Shown here: positions 35,001 to 42,948 of the stretch, in pieces
How positions within the stretch are numbered: position 1 is the stretch's first letter
Layout: each line of letters opens with the position of its first letter
Source of the DNA: JAAFIP01 sp043774625
GTDB lineage: Bacteria; Pseudomonadota; Gammaproteobacteria; Burkholderiales; Burkholderiaceae_C
Length of the DNA: 64,000 nucleotides
Assembly (NCBI GenBank): GCA_043774625.1
Contig: JAYVTG010000007.1
Location: forward strand, 1-64,000
Direction: 5' to 3'
Position numbers and translations under genes: made by a program
The notes under the pieces: generated by a model
Seen by the model: only the letters and a program-made list of their open reading frames with translations
What the model was told of the DNA's origin: nothing
Database searches by the model: none

Positions 35001-36188
35001 ATGTCTACCCGTCGCCTCGTCCTTACCCGCAGCGCTGCCGTTATCGGCGCCGCATCTACTGGCCTGCTGTTGCCGCAATTCGCACGCGCCCAGTCCAACA
35101 AAGTGCGCGTCGGCTTGATGCTGCCCTACACCGGCACCTTTTCAGCATTGGGCGTTGCCATCGAAAACGGCTTTCGCATGGCCATTGACGAAAAAGGCGG
35201 CAAGCTGGGTGGCCGCGATATTGAATGGTTCAAGGTCGATGACGAGTCAGAGCCGCCAAAAGGCGTGGAAAACGCCAACAAACTGGTGCAGCGCGACAAG
35301 GTAGACGTGCTGCTGGGTACGGTGCACAGCGGCGTGCAAATGGGCATTCAGCGCGTGGCGCGCGAAAGCGGCGTGCTCAGCATCATCCCCAACGCAGGCG
35401 TGCACGCAGCCACCCGCGCCCTGTGCGCCCCCAACGTGTTTCGCACCAGCTTTAGTAACAGCCAGCCCACGCGCGCCCTGGGTAAGGTGATGATGGACAA
35501 AGGCCACAAAAAGACGGTGTGGATCACCTGGAAATACGCTGCGGGCGACGAGGCTTTTGAAGGCTTCAAGGAAGGTTACACCGCTGCTGGCGGCACCATT
35601 GTCAAAGAACTGGGCCTGCCCTTTCCCAACGTGGAATTCCAGGCATTGCTGACCGAGATTGCCGCCATCAAACCCGATGCCGTGGCCTGCTTCTTTGCAG
35701 GTGGTGGCGCAGCCAAGTTCATGCGTGATTACGCGGCGGCGGGCTTGAAGGACAAAATTCCTTTGTATGGCTCCGGCTTTTTGACCGAAGGCGTACTGGA
35801 AGCCGCAGGCGCTGCTGCTGAGGGCGTTATGACCACCCTGCACTACAGCGATTCGCTGGACACGCCGCGCAACCGCGCATTCCGCCTCGAATACGCCAAG
35901 CGCTTTAAACAGCAGCCCGACGTGTATGCCGTGCAGGGCTACGACAGTGGCTTGCTGCTAATGGCGGGCGCCAACGCAGTCAAGGGTGATTTGAGCAACA
36001 AGCCCGCGCTATACGCCGCCATGGAAAGCGCCCGCATCGACAGCCCACGCGGCGTGTGGACGATGAGCAAATCACACAACCCCATTCAGGACATTTACCT
36101 GCGCCGAGTGGAAAACAAAGAGAACAAAGTACTGGGTGTTGCAGCCAAAGCGCTTGAAGACAGCGGCGCGGGCTGCAAGATGGCCTGA
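35001..36188 (+). CDS. ABC transporter substrate-binding protein (LivK-type, likely for aromatic acids)
   Basis: The 395-residue periplasmic receptor of the Peripla_BP_6 family starts with a signal peptide containing twin arginines (STRRLVLTRSAAVIGAAS), possibly Tat-directed. The mature part begins KVRVGLMLPYTGTFSALG. Placed after the Rieske genes and before LivHMGF-type genes, it most likely captures benzoate-like acids, comparable to HbaE-type receptors. CAGGAG lies 8 nt upstream of the ATG. parDE and lysE interrupt the link to its permease genes. Confidence 0.88.
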   Translation: MSTRRLVLTRSAAVIGAASTGLLLPQFARAQSNKVRVGLMLPYTGTFSALGVAIENGFRMAIDEKGGKLGGRDIEWFKVDDESEPPKGVENANKLVQRDKVDVLLGTVHSGVQMGIQRVARESGVLSIIPNAGVHAATRALCAPNVFRTSFSNSQPTRALGKVMMDKGHKKTVWITWKYAAGDEAFEGFKEGYTAAGGTIVKELGLPFPNVEFQALLTEIAAIKPDAVACFFAGGGAAKFMRDYAAAGLKDKIPLYGSGFLTEGVLEAAGAAAEGVMTTLHYSDSLDTPRNRAFRLEYAKRFKQQPDVYAVQGYDSGLLLMAGANAVKGDLSNKPALYAAMESARIDSPRGVWTMSKSHNPIQDIYLRRVENKENKVLGVAAKALEDSGAGCKMA

Positions 36189-36207
36189 TCGCATTGTTTC
36201 CAAAAAA

Positions 36208-36247
36208 ACAGGGAGTTGACTGCAAAGTCACCTCCCTGTTGTTCTTC
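36208..36247 (+). terminator. Rho-independent terminator after the aromatic receptor gene
   Basis: A 14-bp stem (ACAGGGAG-T-TGACT with AGTCA-C-CTCCCTGT, one mismatch) and a GCAA loop are followed by GTTCTTCT. It ends the transcript of the box/Rieske/receptor genes. A diverged copy of this hairpin lies beyond parDE at 37035-37067. Confidence 0.8.
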
Positions 36248-36293
36248 TCAATGGCATAATAATAGTTATTAACTTTTATCAAAGGCCAGTACC

Positions 36294-36569
36294 ATGCCAA
36301 CCAGTATCGCTCTGACCCCACATTTTGAATCACTCACCCAGCGTTTGGTTTCATCTGGCCGTTATAACAATGTGAGCGAAGTGATTCGAGACAGTCTGCG
36401 ACTACTGGAGGACCGTATTGACACCGATGCAGCCAAGCTGCAAGCCTTGCGCAAGGCAACTACGCGCGGTTTTGCAGACATCAACTCCGGCGATTTTGTG
36501 GCGCTGGATAACGATGAAGAAATTACAAGATACATTCGCGCTGCCGGTACGCGTGCGGTTGTCTCGTAA
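36294..36569 (+). CDS. parD: ParD-family antitoxin
   Basis: This 91-residue CopG/RHH-type protein has the ParD pattern ALTPHFESLTQRLVSSGRYNNVSEVIRDSLRLLEDRI, and its C-terminal tail would wrap the toxin. It would repress its own operon and neutralise ParE. The start at 36294 has an AAGG-type site upstream; an AT-rich promoter region (TAATAATAGTTATTAAC) precedes it. It is located between the aromatic-acid receptor gene and its permease genes. Confidence 0.9.
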   Translation: MPTSIALTPHFESLTQRLVSSGRYNNVSEVIRDSLRLLEDRIDTDAAKLQALRKATTRGFADINSGDFVALDNDEEITRYIRAAGTRAVVS

Positions 36570-36579
36570 CGCTGTAACA

Positions 36580-36939
36580 ATGGCTTCTACGCCACTACAC
36601 CAACTACGTGTATCTGCAAGTGCACAAAACGACATTGACGATATTTTGAGTTGCGCGCAAACCCAGTTTGGACGTGCTGCAAGGCTCCGATACGAAAAAT
36701 TACTGATAGCTGCTTTGACCGACCTGCGCAAAGACCCGAAGCGGCCAGGTGTAAAAGCCAGGCCTGACATCGGCCGCGCTGTCAGCTGTTATCACTTGAG
36801 CATGAGTCGAAAAAATACAACTGCTTCAACCCCGGTATCCAAGCCGCGTCACATCGTATTTTTTAGAAGCACCAGCACCCACCTGGACGTTGCGCGGGTG
36901 CTGCATGAGGCGATGGATGTGGACATGCATGCCATTTAG
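36580..36939 (+). CDS. parE: ParE/RelE-family toxin
   Basis: The 119-residue toxin of the RelE/ParE superfamily shows LRVSASAQNDIDDILSCAQTQFG, the ParE N-terminal pattern, and HIVFFRSTSTHLDVARVLHEAMD near the C-terminus. The ATG at 36580 lies 10 bp after the parD stop. ParE proteins usually poison DNA gyrase, others cleave ribosome-bound mRNA; which applies here cannot be told. Confidence 0.88.
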   Translation: MASTPLHQLRVSASAQNDIDDILSCAQTQFGRAARLRYEKLLIAALTDLRKDPKRPGVKARPDIGRAVSCYHLSMSRKNTTASTPVSKPRHIVFFRSTSTHLDVARVLHEAMDVDMHAI

Positions 36940-37034
36940 CTGGAGTCCATAACTCGTCACAACCGCTTGCGCTATCAGGTAAACATTTATTAGCCCGATC
37001 ACCATCCAGCCGATTAATTTTCCAATATCAATAT

Positions 37035-37067
37035 AACAGGGTGTTAAGTGTCAAGCCACCTCCTGTT
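37035..37067 (+). repeat. Diverged second copy of the 36208 hairpin, right of parDE
   Basis: AACAGGGTGTTAAGTG and CCACCTCCTGTT align with the terminator at 36207-36240 at about 27 of 34 positions with one gap. TTTCCAA stands shortly before both copies. parDE is thus bracketed by a direct repeat. Confidence 0.55.
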
Positions 37068-37083
37068 TTGTTATGCTCAGTCA

Positions 37084-37722
37084 ATGTCAATGTCAATGTC
37101 AATTACTTCATATCTCCTTTACCTTGCTGCCGTGGCCCTGCTGGTGCTGACACCCGGCCCCACCATGCTGATGAGCATGACCAACGCCATTACCCACGGT
37201 GCTCCTAAAGCTATGGCCTCTTGCTCAGGCAGTGTCACTGCCGTGCTGGGGGTCATGCTGCTATCGTCACTGGGCCTGGGCGCGTTGCTGACTGCGTCAG
37301 ACACCGCCTTCAACGTGCTCAAGGTATGCGGTGCGGCTTACCTCATTTACCTGGGCATCAAAACTTTTCGTAGTCCAGTGAGTAGTTTTGATTTGCCATC
37401 TGCTGCGATAAAAACCCAAACAACCCCACTGCGTCTGTTTATCCAAGGTTTCTTGGTAGGTACCAGCAACCCAAAAGCGATTTTGTTTTTAACGGCTTTC
37501 TTTCCGCAATTTATTGACACTACCCAAGCTTGGGCACCGCAGTTCGCCGTGCTGGCGACCACTTTTGTCGTATTTGAAATGGGCGTGCTGTCCTTATGCT
37601 GTGTGTTTGCTGCACGCATCGCGCCCTGGCTGCGCCAACAAGGCCGTGCACGGGTGTTCAACCGCGTCTCGGGCAGTTTGTTTGCAGGCATGGGTGGTTT
37701 GCTGCTGGTGACACGCAAATAG
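37084..37722 (+). CDS. LysE/RhtB family exporter
   Basis: The 212-residue membrane protein has about six TM helices and the family N-terminal signature LLVLTPGPTMLMSMTNAITHG, plus GFLVGTSNPKAILFLTAFFPQF. LysE-type proteins export amino acids or related compounds. Three in-frame ATGs (37084, 37090, 37096) arise from a TCAATG tandem repeat and each could start translation; the first is listed. It lies 12 bp before the LivH-type permease gene. Confidence 0.87.
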   Translation: MSMSMSITSYLLYLAAVALLVLTPGPTMLMSMTNAITHGAPKAMASCSGSVTAVLGVMLLSSLGLGALLTASDTAFNVLKVCGAAYLIYLGIKTFRSPVSSFDLPSAAIKTQTTPLRLFIQGFLVGTSNPKAILFLTAFFPQFIDTTQAWAPQFAVLATTFVVFEMGVLSLCCVFAARIAPWLRQQGRARVFNRVSGSLFAGMGGLLLVTRK

Positions 37723-37734
37723 TTGCGTCAGCAT

Positions 37735-38598
37735 ATGGACTTCGGCACCTTCCTCATCCAGCTGCTCAACAGCGTGCAGTACGGTCTGCTGCTGTTCATG
37801 TTGGCCGCGGGCTTGACGCTGATCTTTGGCATCATGAGCGTGGTCAACCTGGCGCACGGCAGCTTTTATATGCTGGGCGCGTACATGGCGTGGTCACTAT
37901 CGAGTTTGCTGGGTAGTTTTACCTTGGCTCTGGTCGGCGGGGTGATCTTGGCGGTGGTGTTCGGTCTACTGCTCGAACGCGTACTGTTCCGATATTTCTA
38001 CCACCGCTCGCACCTGGACCAGGTGCTACTCACCTTCGGTTTGATCTACATCTTTGAAGAAACCCGCTCCATCCTGTGGGGTGACGATGTGCATGCGGTG
38101 CAAATTCCTGATGCTTTGAGCGCGTCAATCCAGTTGACAGAAAATCTGTCCTACCCGGTGTACCGGCTCTTCATGTCGGGCGTGTGCATCGCCCTGGCCA
38201 TTGGCCTGTACCTGCTCATTTCCAAAACCAAGCTGGGCATGAAGATCCGTGCGGGTGCCTTCAACCCAGGCATGGCCGAGGCGCTGGGCGTGAACGTGAA
38301 ACGCATTCAGATGATCGTATTTGCCTTGGGTGTGGGCCTTGCCGCCATCTCCGGCATGATCGCCTCACCGATTGCGTCGGTGTACCCCAATATGGGCAGC
38401 AGCGTGCTCATCATGTGCTTTGTGGTGGTGGTCATCGGCGGCATTGGCTCGGTGCGCGGCGCGTTGATAGCGGCCCTGCTTGTGGGTTTGGTTGATACCT
38501 TTGGCAAGGTGCTGTTTCCGTCAGTGGCCAGCATGCTGGTTTATGTGCTGATGGCTGGCGTGCTGCTCTGCAAGCCCGAGGGCTTGTTCAAGCAATGA
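37735..38598 (+). CDS. LivH-type ABC transporter permease
   Basis: The 287-residue membrane protein of the branched-chain amino-acid/aromatic-acid uptake family has the LivH pattern GLTLIFGIMSVVNLAHGSFYMLGAY at the N-terminus and VVVVIGGIGSVRGALIAALLVGLVDTFG near the end. The ATG at 37735 is preferred to an upstream TTG. It overlaps the LivM-type gene by 4 nt. By context it imports aromatic acids with the receptor encoded at 35001. Confidence 0.92.
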   Translation: MDFGTFLIQLLNSVQYGLLLFMLAAGLTLIFGIMSVVNLAHGSFYMLGAYMAWSLSSLLGSFTLALVGGVILAVVFGLLLERVLFRYFYHRSHLDQVLLTFGLIYIFEETRSILWGDDVHAVQIPDALSASIQLTENLSYPVYRLFMSGVCIALAIGLYLLISKTKLGMKIRAGAFNPGMAEALGVNVKRIQMIVFALGVGLAAISGMIASPIASVYPNMGSSVLIMCFVVVVIGGIGSVRGALIAALLVGLVDTFGKVLFPSVASMLVYVLMAGVLLCKPEGLFKQ

Positions 38599-39581
38599 GT
38601 ATCGCAACTGCCAACCTCGAAAAGTTTCCGCGTAGCCTGCAAGTCACACTGGCGCTTGGCGCGATGGCTTTGGCCACCTTTCCCTTTGTGGGCAGCGACT
38701 TTTACATCTCCATGGTTACACGCATGATGATTTTTGCCATCTTTGCGATGAGCCTGGACATTTTGCAGGGCACCACCGGCCTGGTGTCGCTGGGTCACGC
38801 AGCCTACTTTGGTCTGGCAGGCTATGTGCTGGCTTTCATTTCACCGCAGGACAGTGGCGTGAGCCTTTGGTGGTCACTGCCTGTCTCGGTGCTGGGTGCT
38901 GCGCTGGCCGCCTTGGTCATCGGCTTTTTTGTGGTGCGCACCCATGGCATTTACTTCATCATGGTCACCATGGCGTTTGCGCAAATGGTGTACTACCTGT
39001 TTTTTGACAACAAGGCGCTGGGCGGGTCTGACGGCTTGTACATCAACCTCAAACCCACGGTCATGTTGGGCAGTTTTGAATTACTCAATCTGGACAACAA
39101 GCGCACGCTGTACTTTGTGGTGTTTGGCCTCACGCTGCTTGTCTACGTCTTCCTGCGCCGCCTCCTGTTCAGCCCATTTGGCCGTACGCTCTCGGGCATC
39201 CGCATCAACGAAAGCCGTATGCGCGCCATGGGTTACAGCACCTTTGGCTACAAGCTGGCAGCCTTCACGCTGGCGGGCGCTCTTGCGGGTGTGGCAGGGT
39301 ATTGGTGGGGCGTGCAAACGGGCTACATCAACCCCGATTTGATGGGTTTTCATAACAGTGCGCACGTCATCATGATGGTGATTTTGGGCGGCATGGGCAA
39401 TTTTGCAGGTGCCATCGTCGGTGCCTTTGCTTTTGAAACCCTGCTTTTCGTGTTCAAAGACATCAGCAAACATTGGCAATTGCTGATGGGCGTTTTCATC
39501 GTCGCTGTGGTGATTTTCGCGCCACGTGGTCTGCTGGGGTTTTTTGAAAAATCGTCCAGGAAAGGTGGCCAGCATGACTGA
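38595..39581 (+). CDS. LivM-type ABC transporter permease
   Basis: The 328-residue permease carries the LivM hallmarks DILQGTTGLVSLGHAAYFGLAGY and GINESRMRAMGY-like (SGIRINESRMRAMGYSTFGYK), with MVILGGMGNFAGAIVGAFAF near the C-terminus. It starts within the LivH stop (ATGA) and its end overlaps the LivG start, so the four transporter genes are translationally coupled. Confidence 0.92.
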   Translation: MSIATANLEKFPRSLQVTLALGAMALATFPFVGSDFYISMVTRMMIFAIFAMSLDILQGTTGLVSLGHAAYFGLAGYVLAFISPQDSGVSLWWSLPVSVLGAALAALVIGFFVVRTHGIYFIMVTMAFAQMVYYLFFDNKALGGSDGLYINLKPTVMLGSFELLNLDNKRTLYFVVFGLTLLVYVFLRRLLFSPFGRTLSGIRINESRMRAMGYSTFGYKLAAFTLAGALAGVAGYWWGVQTGYINPDLMGFHNSAHVIMMVILGGMGNFAGAIVGAFAFETLLFVFKDISKHWQLLMGVFIVAVVIFAPRGLLGFFEKSSRKGGQHD

Positions 39582-40323
39582 GCCCCTGCTGGTTGCCAAA
39601 AACCTGACCAAACGCTTTGGCGGCCTGGCTGCGGTCAACGACATTTCCATCAGCCTGTACCGCAACACCATCCATGCAGTGATTGGCCCCAACGGTGCAG
39701 GTAAATCAACGCTGACCAATATGCTGGCGGGTGATTTTTTGCCCACATCCGGCACCATCCACATCAACGGCCAAGACATGACAGCCGCCACACCCGAAAA
39801 GCGTTCGCGCAATGGGTTAGGTCGAAGCTACCAAAAAACCAATATCTTGCTACCCCTGACGGTGTGGGACAACGTGCATCTGGCGGCGCAGTCGCGTGCG
39901 CAACACCCTTTTAGCTGGCTGGCAAATGCTACAAATTTCGTAGCTGCTCGCGCACTATCTACGCTGGCAATTGAGCAATCTGGTCTAAAAAACCGCTTAA
40001 AAACAATAGCTGCAGCCATGTCACACGGCGAGCAACGCCAGCTGGAAATTGCCATGGCTTTGGCCACGCAGCCGCAGGTACTGTTGCTGGACGAACCGCT
40101 GGCAGGCATGGGCAGCGCCGAAGCCGAGAAAATGATCGCCCTGCTGAAAATCCTGAAAAAAGACCATGCCATCTTGTTGGTAGAACACGACATGGACGCT
40201 GTATTCGCCTTGGCCGATACGCTCACCGTCATGGTCAACGGCCAGATGATCGCCAGCGGCTCACCAGCTGAGATTCGCGCCAACGCCGCCGTGCAAGCTG
40301 CGTACCTGGGTGAGGAGCATTAG
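39574..40323 (+). CDS. LivG-type ABC transporter ATP-binding protein
   Basis: The 249-residue ATPase has Walker A GPNGAGKST, the signature MSHGEQRQLEIAM in place of LSGGQ (usual for LivG), Walker B VLLLDEPLAGM and an H-loop in LLVEHDMD. The ATG at 39574 overlaps the LivM stop. Between the Q-loop and signature, an in-frame dispersed repeat (39927-39968) encodes A-T-N-F-V-A-A-R-A in the variable helical region. Confidence 0.93.
   Translation: MTEPLLVAKNLTKRFGGLAAVNDISISLYRNTIHAVIGPNGAGKSTLTNMLAGDFLPTSGTIHINGQDMTAATPEKRSRNGLGRSYQKTNILLPLTVWDNVHLAAQSRAQHPFSWLANATNFVAARALSTLAIEQSGLKNRLKTIAAAMSHGEQRQLEIAMALATQPQVLLLDEPLAGMGSAEAEKMIALLKILKKDHAILLVEHDMDAVFALADTLTVMVNGQMIASGSPAEIRANAAVQAAYLGEEH
39927..39968 (-). 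repeat. 42-bp dispersed repeat, copy 8 (inside the LivG-type gene)
   Basis: TGCTACAAATTTCGTAGCTG then CTCGCGCA and TCTACGCTGGC. It is translated A-T-N-F-V-A-A-R-A-L-S-T-L-A, in the same register as the inverted copy inside the RND adaptor gene at 2096. Confidence 0.85.
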
Positions 40324-40324
40324 C

Positions 40325-41095
40325 ATGACAGCACATGCCAACCGCCAAGCACCCGGCCTCGCTGGCAACCAGGCAGCTCAAACAGCGCAAGCGCTGATCG
40401 ACGTCCAGCAACTGAACACCTACTACGGTGCCAGCCACATCCTGCGGGGCATCAACTTTCACGTGGGCAAGGCCGAAACCATTGGTTTGATGGGCCGTAA
40501 CGGCATGGGCAAATCCACTTTGCTGAAATCCATCATGGGTTTGGTCAAGCCGCGCAGTGGCACGGTCAGGGTTAACGGCTGGAACATGACGGGCGCATCA
40601 GCCTATGAAATTGCGCAACTGGGCGTGGCTTACGTACCGGAGGGGCGTGGCATTTTTGGCAACCTGAGCGTGAAAGAAAACCTGGTGATGGCTGCCCGGT
40701 CGGGTTTGAAAGGCCAAACCGACTGGACCTATGACCGCGTGCTGGACACCTTCCCCCGCCTGAAAGAGCGGCTGAACCACGGCGGCCAGCAACTGAGCGG
40801 GGGCGAGCAACAAATGCTCACCATTGGCCGCGCCCTGATGACCAACCCCAATGTGTTGATTTTGGACGAAGCCACCGAAGGCCTGGCCCCGCTGATTGCC
40901 CGCGAGATCTGGCGCATCTGCGAAACCATCAAGCAAACCGGCATCAGCAGCGTGATTGTGGACAAAAACTACAAACATGTAACGCAAGTCACCGACCGCA
41001 ATGTGATTTTGGTCAAGGGCGAGGTCGTGTTTGCGGGCACTTCAGCGGAGTTACTGAGCCAGCCAGCCTTGTTAGAACAGCACCTGGGCGTCTAA
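40325..41095 (+). CDS. LivF-type ABC transporter ATP-binding protein
   Basis: The 256-residue ATPase has Walker A GRNGMGKST, signature LSGGEQQMLTIGRAL, Walker B VLILDEATEGLAP and family region YVPEGRGIFGNLSVKENL. An N-terminal extension of about 20 residues precedes the conserved LNTYYGASHIL. The ATG at 40325 has GAGGAG 7 nt upstream, immediately after the LivG stop. It completes the importer with LivH, M and G types. Confidence 0.93.
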   Translation: MTAHANRQAPGLAGNQAAQTAQALIDVQQLNTYYGASHILRGINFHVGKAETIGLMGRNGMGKSTLLKSIMGLVKPRSGTVRVNGWNMTGASAYEIAQLGVAYVPEGRGIFGNLSVKENLVMAARSGLKGQTDWTYDRVLDTFPRLKERLNHGGQQLSGGEQQMLTIGRALMTNPNVLILDEATEGLAPLIAREIWRICETIKQTGISSVIVDKNYKHVTQVTDRNVILVKGEVVFAGTSAELLSQPALLEQHLGV

Positions 41096-41115
41096 AAACC
41101 GGACCCACAAATGAA

Positions 41116-41139
41116 AAAGCCCACCTTGCGGCGGGCTTT
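41116..41139 (-). terminator. Rho-independent terminator, minus strand
   Basis: Stem AAAGCCCGCC / GGTGGGCTTT with a GCAA loop and one mismatch is followed on the minus strand by a U-run. It ends a short leftward transcript carrying the 14-codon reading frame at 41166-41210. It could also weakly terminate the livF transcript from the other side. Confidence 0.75.
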
Positions 41140-41165
41140 AAGCCTGAAGGCAATTGGTTGCCCAA

Positions 41166-41210
41166 TTACTTCTTCGCTGGCTTTTTGGATTTTTTCATTT
41201 TCTTTGCCAT
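41166..41210 (-). CDS. Putative 14-residue lysine-rich micropeptide
   Basis: ATG at 41210 opens the frame M-A-K-K-M-K-K-S-K-K-P-A-K-K-stop, with nine lysines in 14 residues. A Shine-Dalgarno-like AAGGAC lies about 10 nt upstream, and a strong terminator follows 27 nt after the stop. That arrangement suggests a dedicated short mRNA or small RNA. No family is known to me. It might instead be an sRNA whose sequence happens to be lysine-rich. Confidence 0.45.
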   Translation of the reverse strand: MAKKMKKSKKPAKK

Positions 41211-41431
41211 GGTACTTGTCCTTAAGGAAAAAAGTTAGTCTTAGCCTGTTTTTCAACAGACCGCCCAGTGTAGCTTGAAAAACCCCATTACCCGAGCCTA
41301 CACACAACGAAAAGTTCAGTACTGCGGTTGACAGTAGGCATAAAAAATACAGATTTATTTACAACTATCATAAAACTGCCAAATTGGCCCCTTGGCGGCA
41401 TCCCCGCTAGCAGGCCCCATAATTCGAGCCC

Positions 41432-42907
41432 ATGACCACACGTACACCTTATCGCGACACGGATTTTTTGCGGTTTTTAGTCTGCCCGCCCATATTTTGG
41501 ATGTTGGGCCTGCTCATTATCGAGTCCGGCTTGGCCGCATTAACCACCTGGCTGATCATCCAGGCTGGGCTAGACTTGGCCAACGAAGATTTTTTGATAG
41601 AAGACTTTGGCTGGATCGTTCTGGCCCAGTCTGCGGCCTACCTGGTCGGCGCGCTGAGCTGGATTTTTGCTGAACAAACGGGTTTTGGGGCATTTGCGCG
41701 CTACATGTTGCGCTTTACCAAAGACAACAAGCATCAAACTCGCGTCTTTGCCAACAAGGACGAACGCGAAAGAGTGGAGCCGTTTTTAACCAATGAAACG
41801 TTTCATATCTTTTTTGAGTTGGTGTATGAGCTTGAAGCTGACCTCAAGCTCTTTTTTAACCTGTTATTCAATACCATTGTGCTTGGTGTCGCGATTGACG
41901 CTGGCCTGCCCATCGTTTACGGCGCAGTATTCGTCGCACTCCTGGCCTTGCAGTTTGGCCTGCGCAACTGGGTTGCCAAACGCTATGCAGCCAACCAGCG
42001 TGCCACCAACCGAATGACCGCCCACACCTACACTGCGTGGGACAATATTTTGAGCGGTAACCGCTATAACTTTCGCATCTGGCACGGCGGCTTTAAAGAG
42101 CGTCTTCGCAATGCTTTGCGTGCGCAAATCGGCGCCATCATGGCCCGCGAAGGCATTGCAGCCGCCAACGGGATTTTTGCCCTGCTGGTGGTGTTTGCTT
42201 ATCTGGCCTATGTGGCGGGCATGAACGTCACCAATACCGCTTTGTTGATCAGTTTGGCAGCCACCCTGCCCCGCCAAATAGAACTGTCGCACGACCTGCA
42301 CGGCCTGGCCACTGGTTTAAACGACCTGCTGGCCATCTGGACGCGCATCAAAGGTGCCAGCAATGCCATGCGACCTGCAGCCGATGCAGACTTTGAAAAC
42401 CGTATTCGCTTTGACCGGCTGCAACTTAAACAAACCGACCACTTGCCCGGCACCCCCGTTCAAGTGCTGCATTGCCAATCAATGGACGTGCTTTTGGCGC
42501 ACCTACACGCCCAAACCACAGGCCGTATCTTGGTACGCGGTGGCAACGGCTCTGGCAAGTCTACATTGCTGGCCGCAGTTAAAGCCAGAATGGGTGCCCA
42601 CGCGTTTTATTGGCCCACCAGCGACCAATTGGCCTTTGCCTTTAACAGCGGGTTGAATGCAGCTGAAGCTGAAGCAGATGACGACGCCGAAGAAGTTGCT
42701 GAAACGCCCGCTTCAAAAACAGCTTTTTCTTCAGGCGAACACCAGTTGAAGTCGCTACGCGAAATCGTCAAAAATACGCACGCCAAAGTGTATTTGTTGG
42801 ACGAATGGGATGCCAACCTGGATGCCAAAAACGGAGCCGAAGCGCAGCAACTGGTAAACCAATTGGCCCAGCGCGCCTTAGTGCTGGAGATTTCGCATCG
42901 CGTCTGA
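41432..42907 (+). CDS. ABC exporter-like protein with a compact, divergent ATPase domain
   Basis: The 491-residue half-transporter has a membrane domain (about five to six TM segments between residues 15 and 285) fused to an ATPase domain. Walker A is GGNGSGKST (370-378), the signature is SSGEHQ (433-438) in place of LSGGQ, Walker B is VYLLDE (453-458), and the switch His489 is almost the last residue. Only about 55 residues separate Walker A from the signature, where about 100 are usual, and they include an acidic run at 409-424. It is distantly reminiscent of SbmA/YddA-type peptide transporters; the substrate is unknown. Confidence 0.75.
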   Translation: MTTRTPYRDTDFLRFLVCPPIFWMLGLLIIESGLAALTTWLIIQAGLDLANEDFLIEDFGWIVLAQSAAYLVGALSWIFAEQTGFGAFARYMLRFTKDNKHQTRVFANKDERERVEPFLTNETFHIFFELVYELEADLKLFFNLLFNTIVLGVAIDAGLPIVYGAVFVALLALQFGLRNWVAKRYAANQRATNRMTAHTYTAWDNILSGNRYNFRIWHGGFKERLRNALRAQIGAIMAREGIAAANGIFALLVVFAYLAYVAGMNVTNTALLISLAATLPRQIELSHDLHGLATGLNDLLAIWTRIKGASNAMRPAADADFENRIRFDRLQLKQTDHLPGTPVQVLHCQSMDVLLAHLHAQTTGRILVRGGNGSGKSTLLAAVKARMGAHAFYWPTSDQLAFAFNSGLNAAEAEADDDAEEVAETPASKTAFSSGEHQLKSLREIVKNTHAKVYLLDEWDANLDAKNGAEAQQLVNQLAQRALVLEISHRV

Positions 42908-42948
42908 GCTGGCACCCACGATCTGCCCGATCTATTTCCATCTCAACC

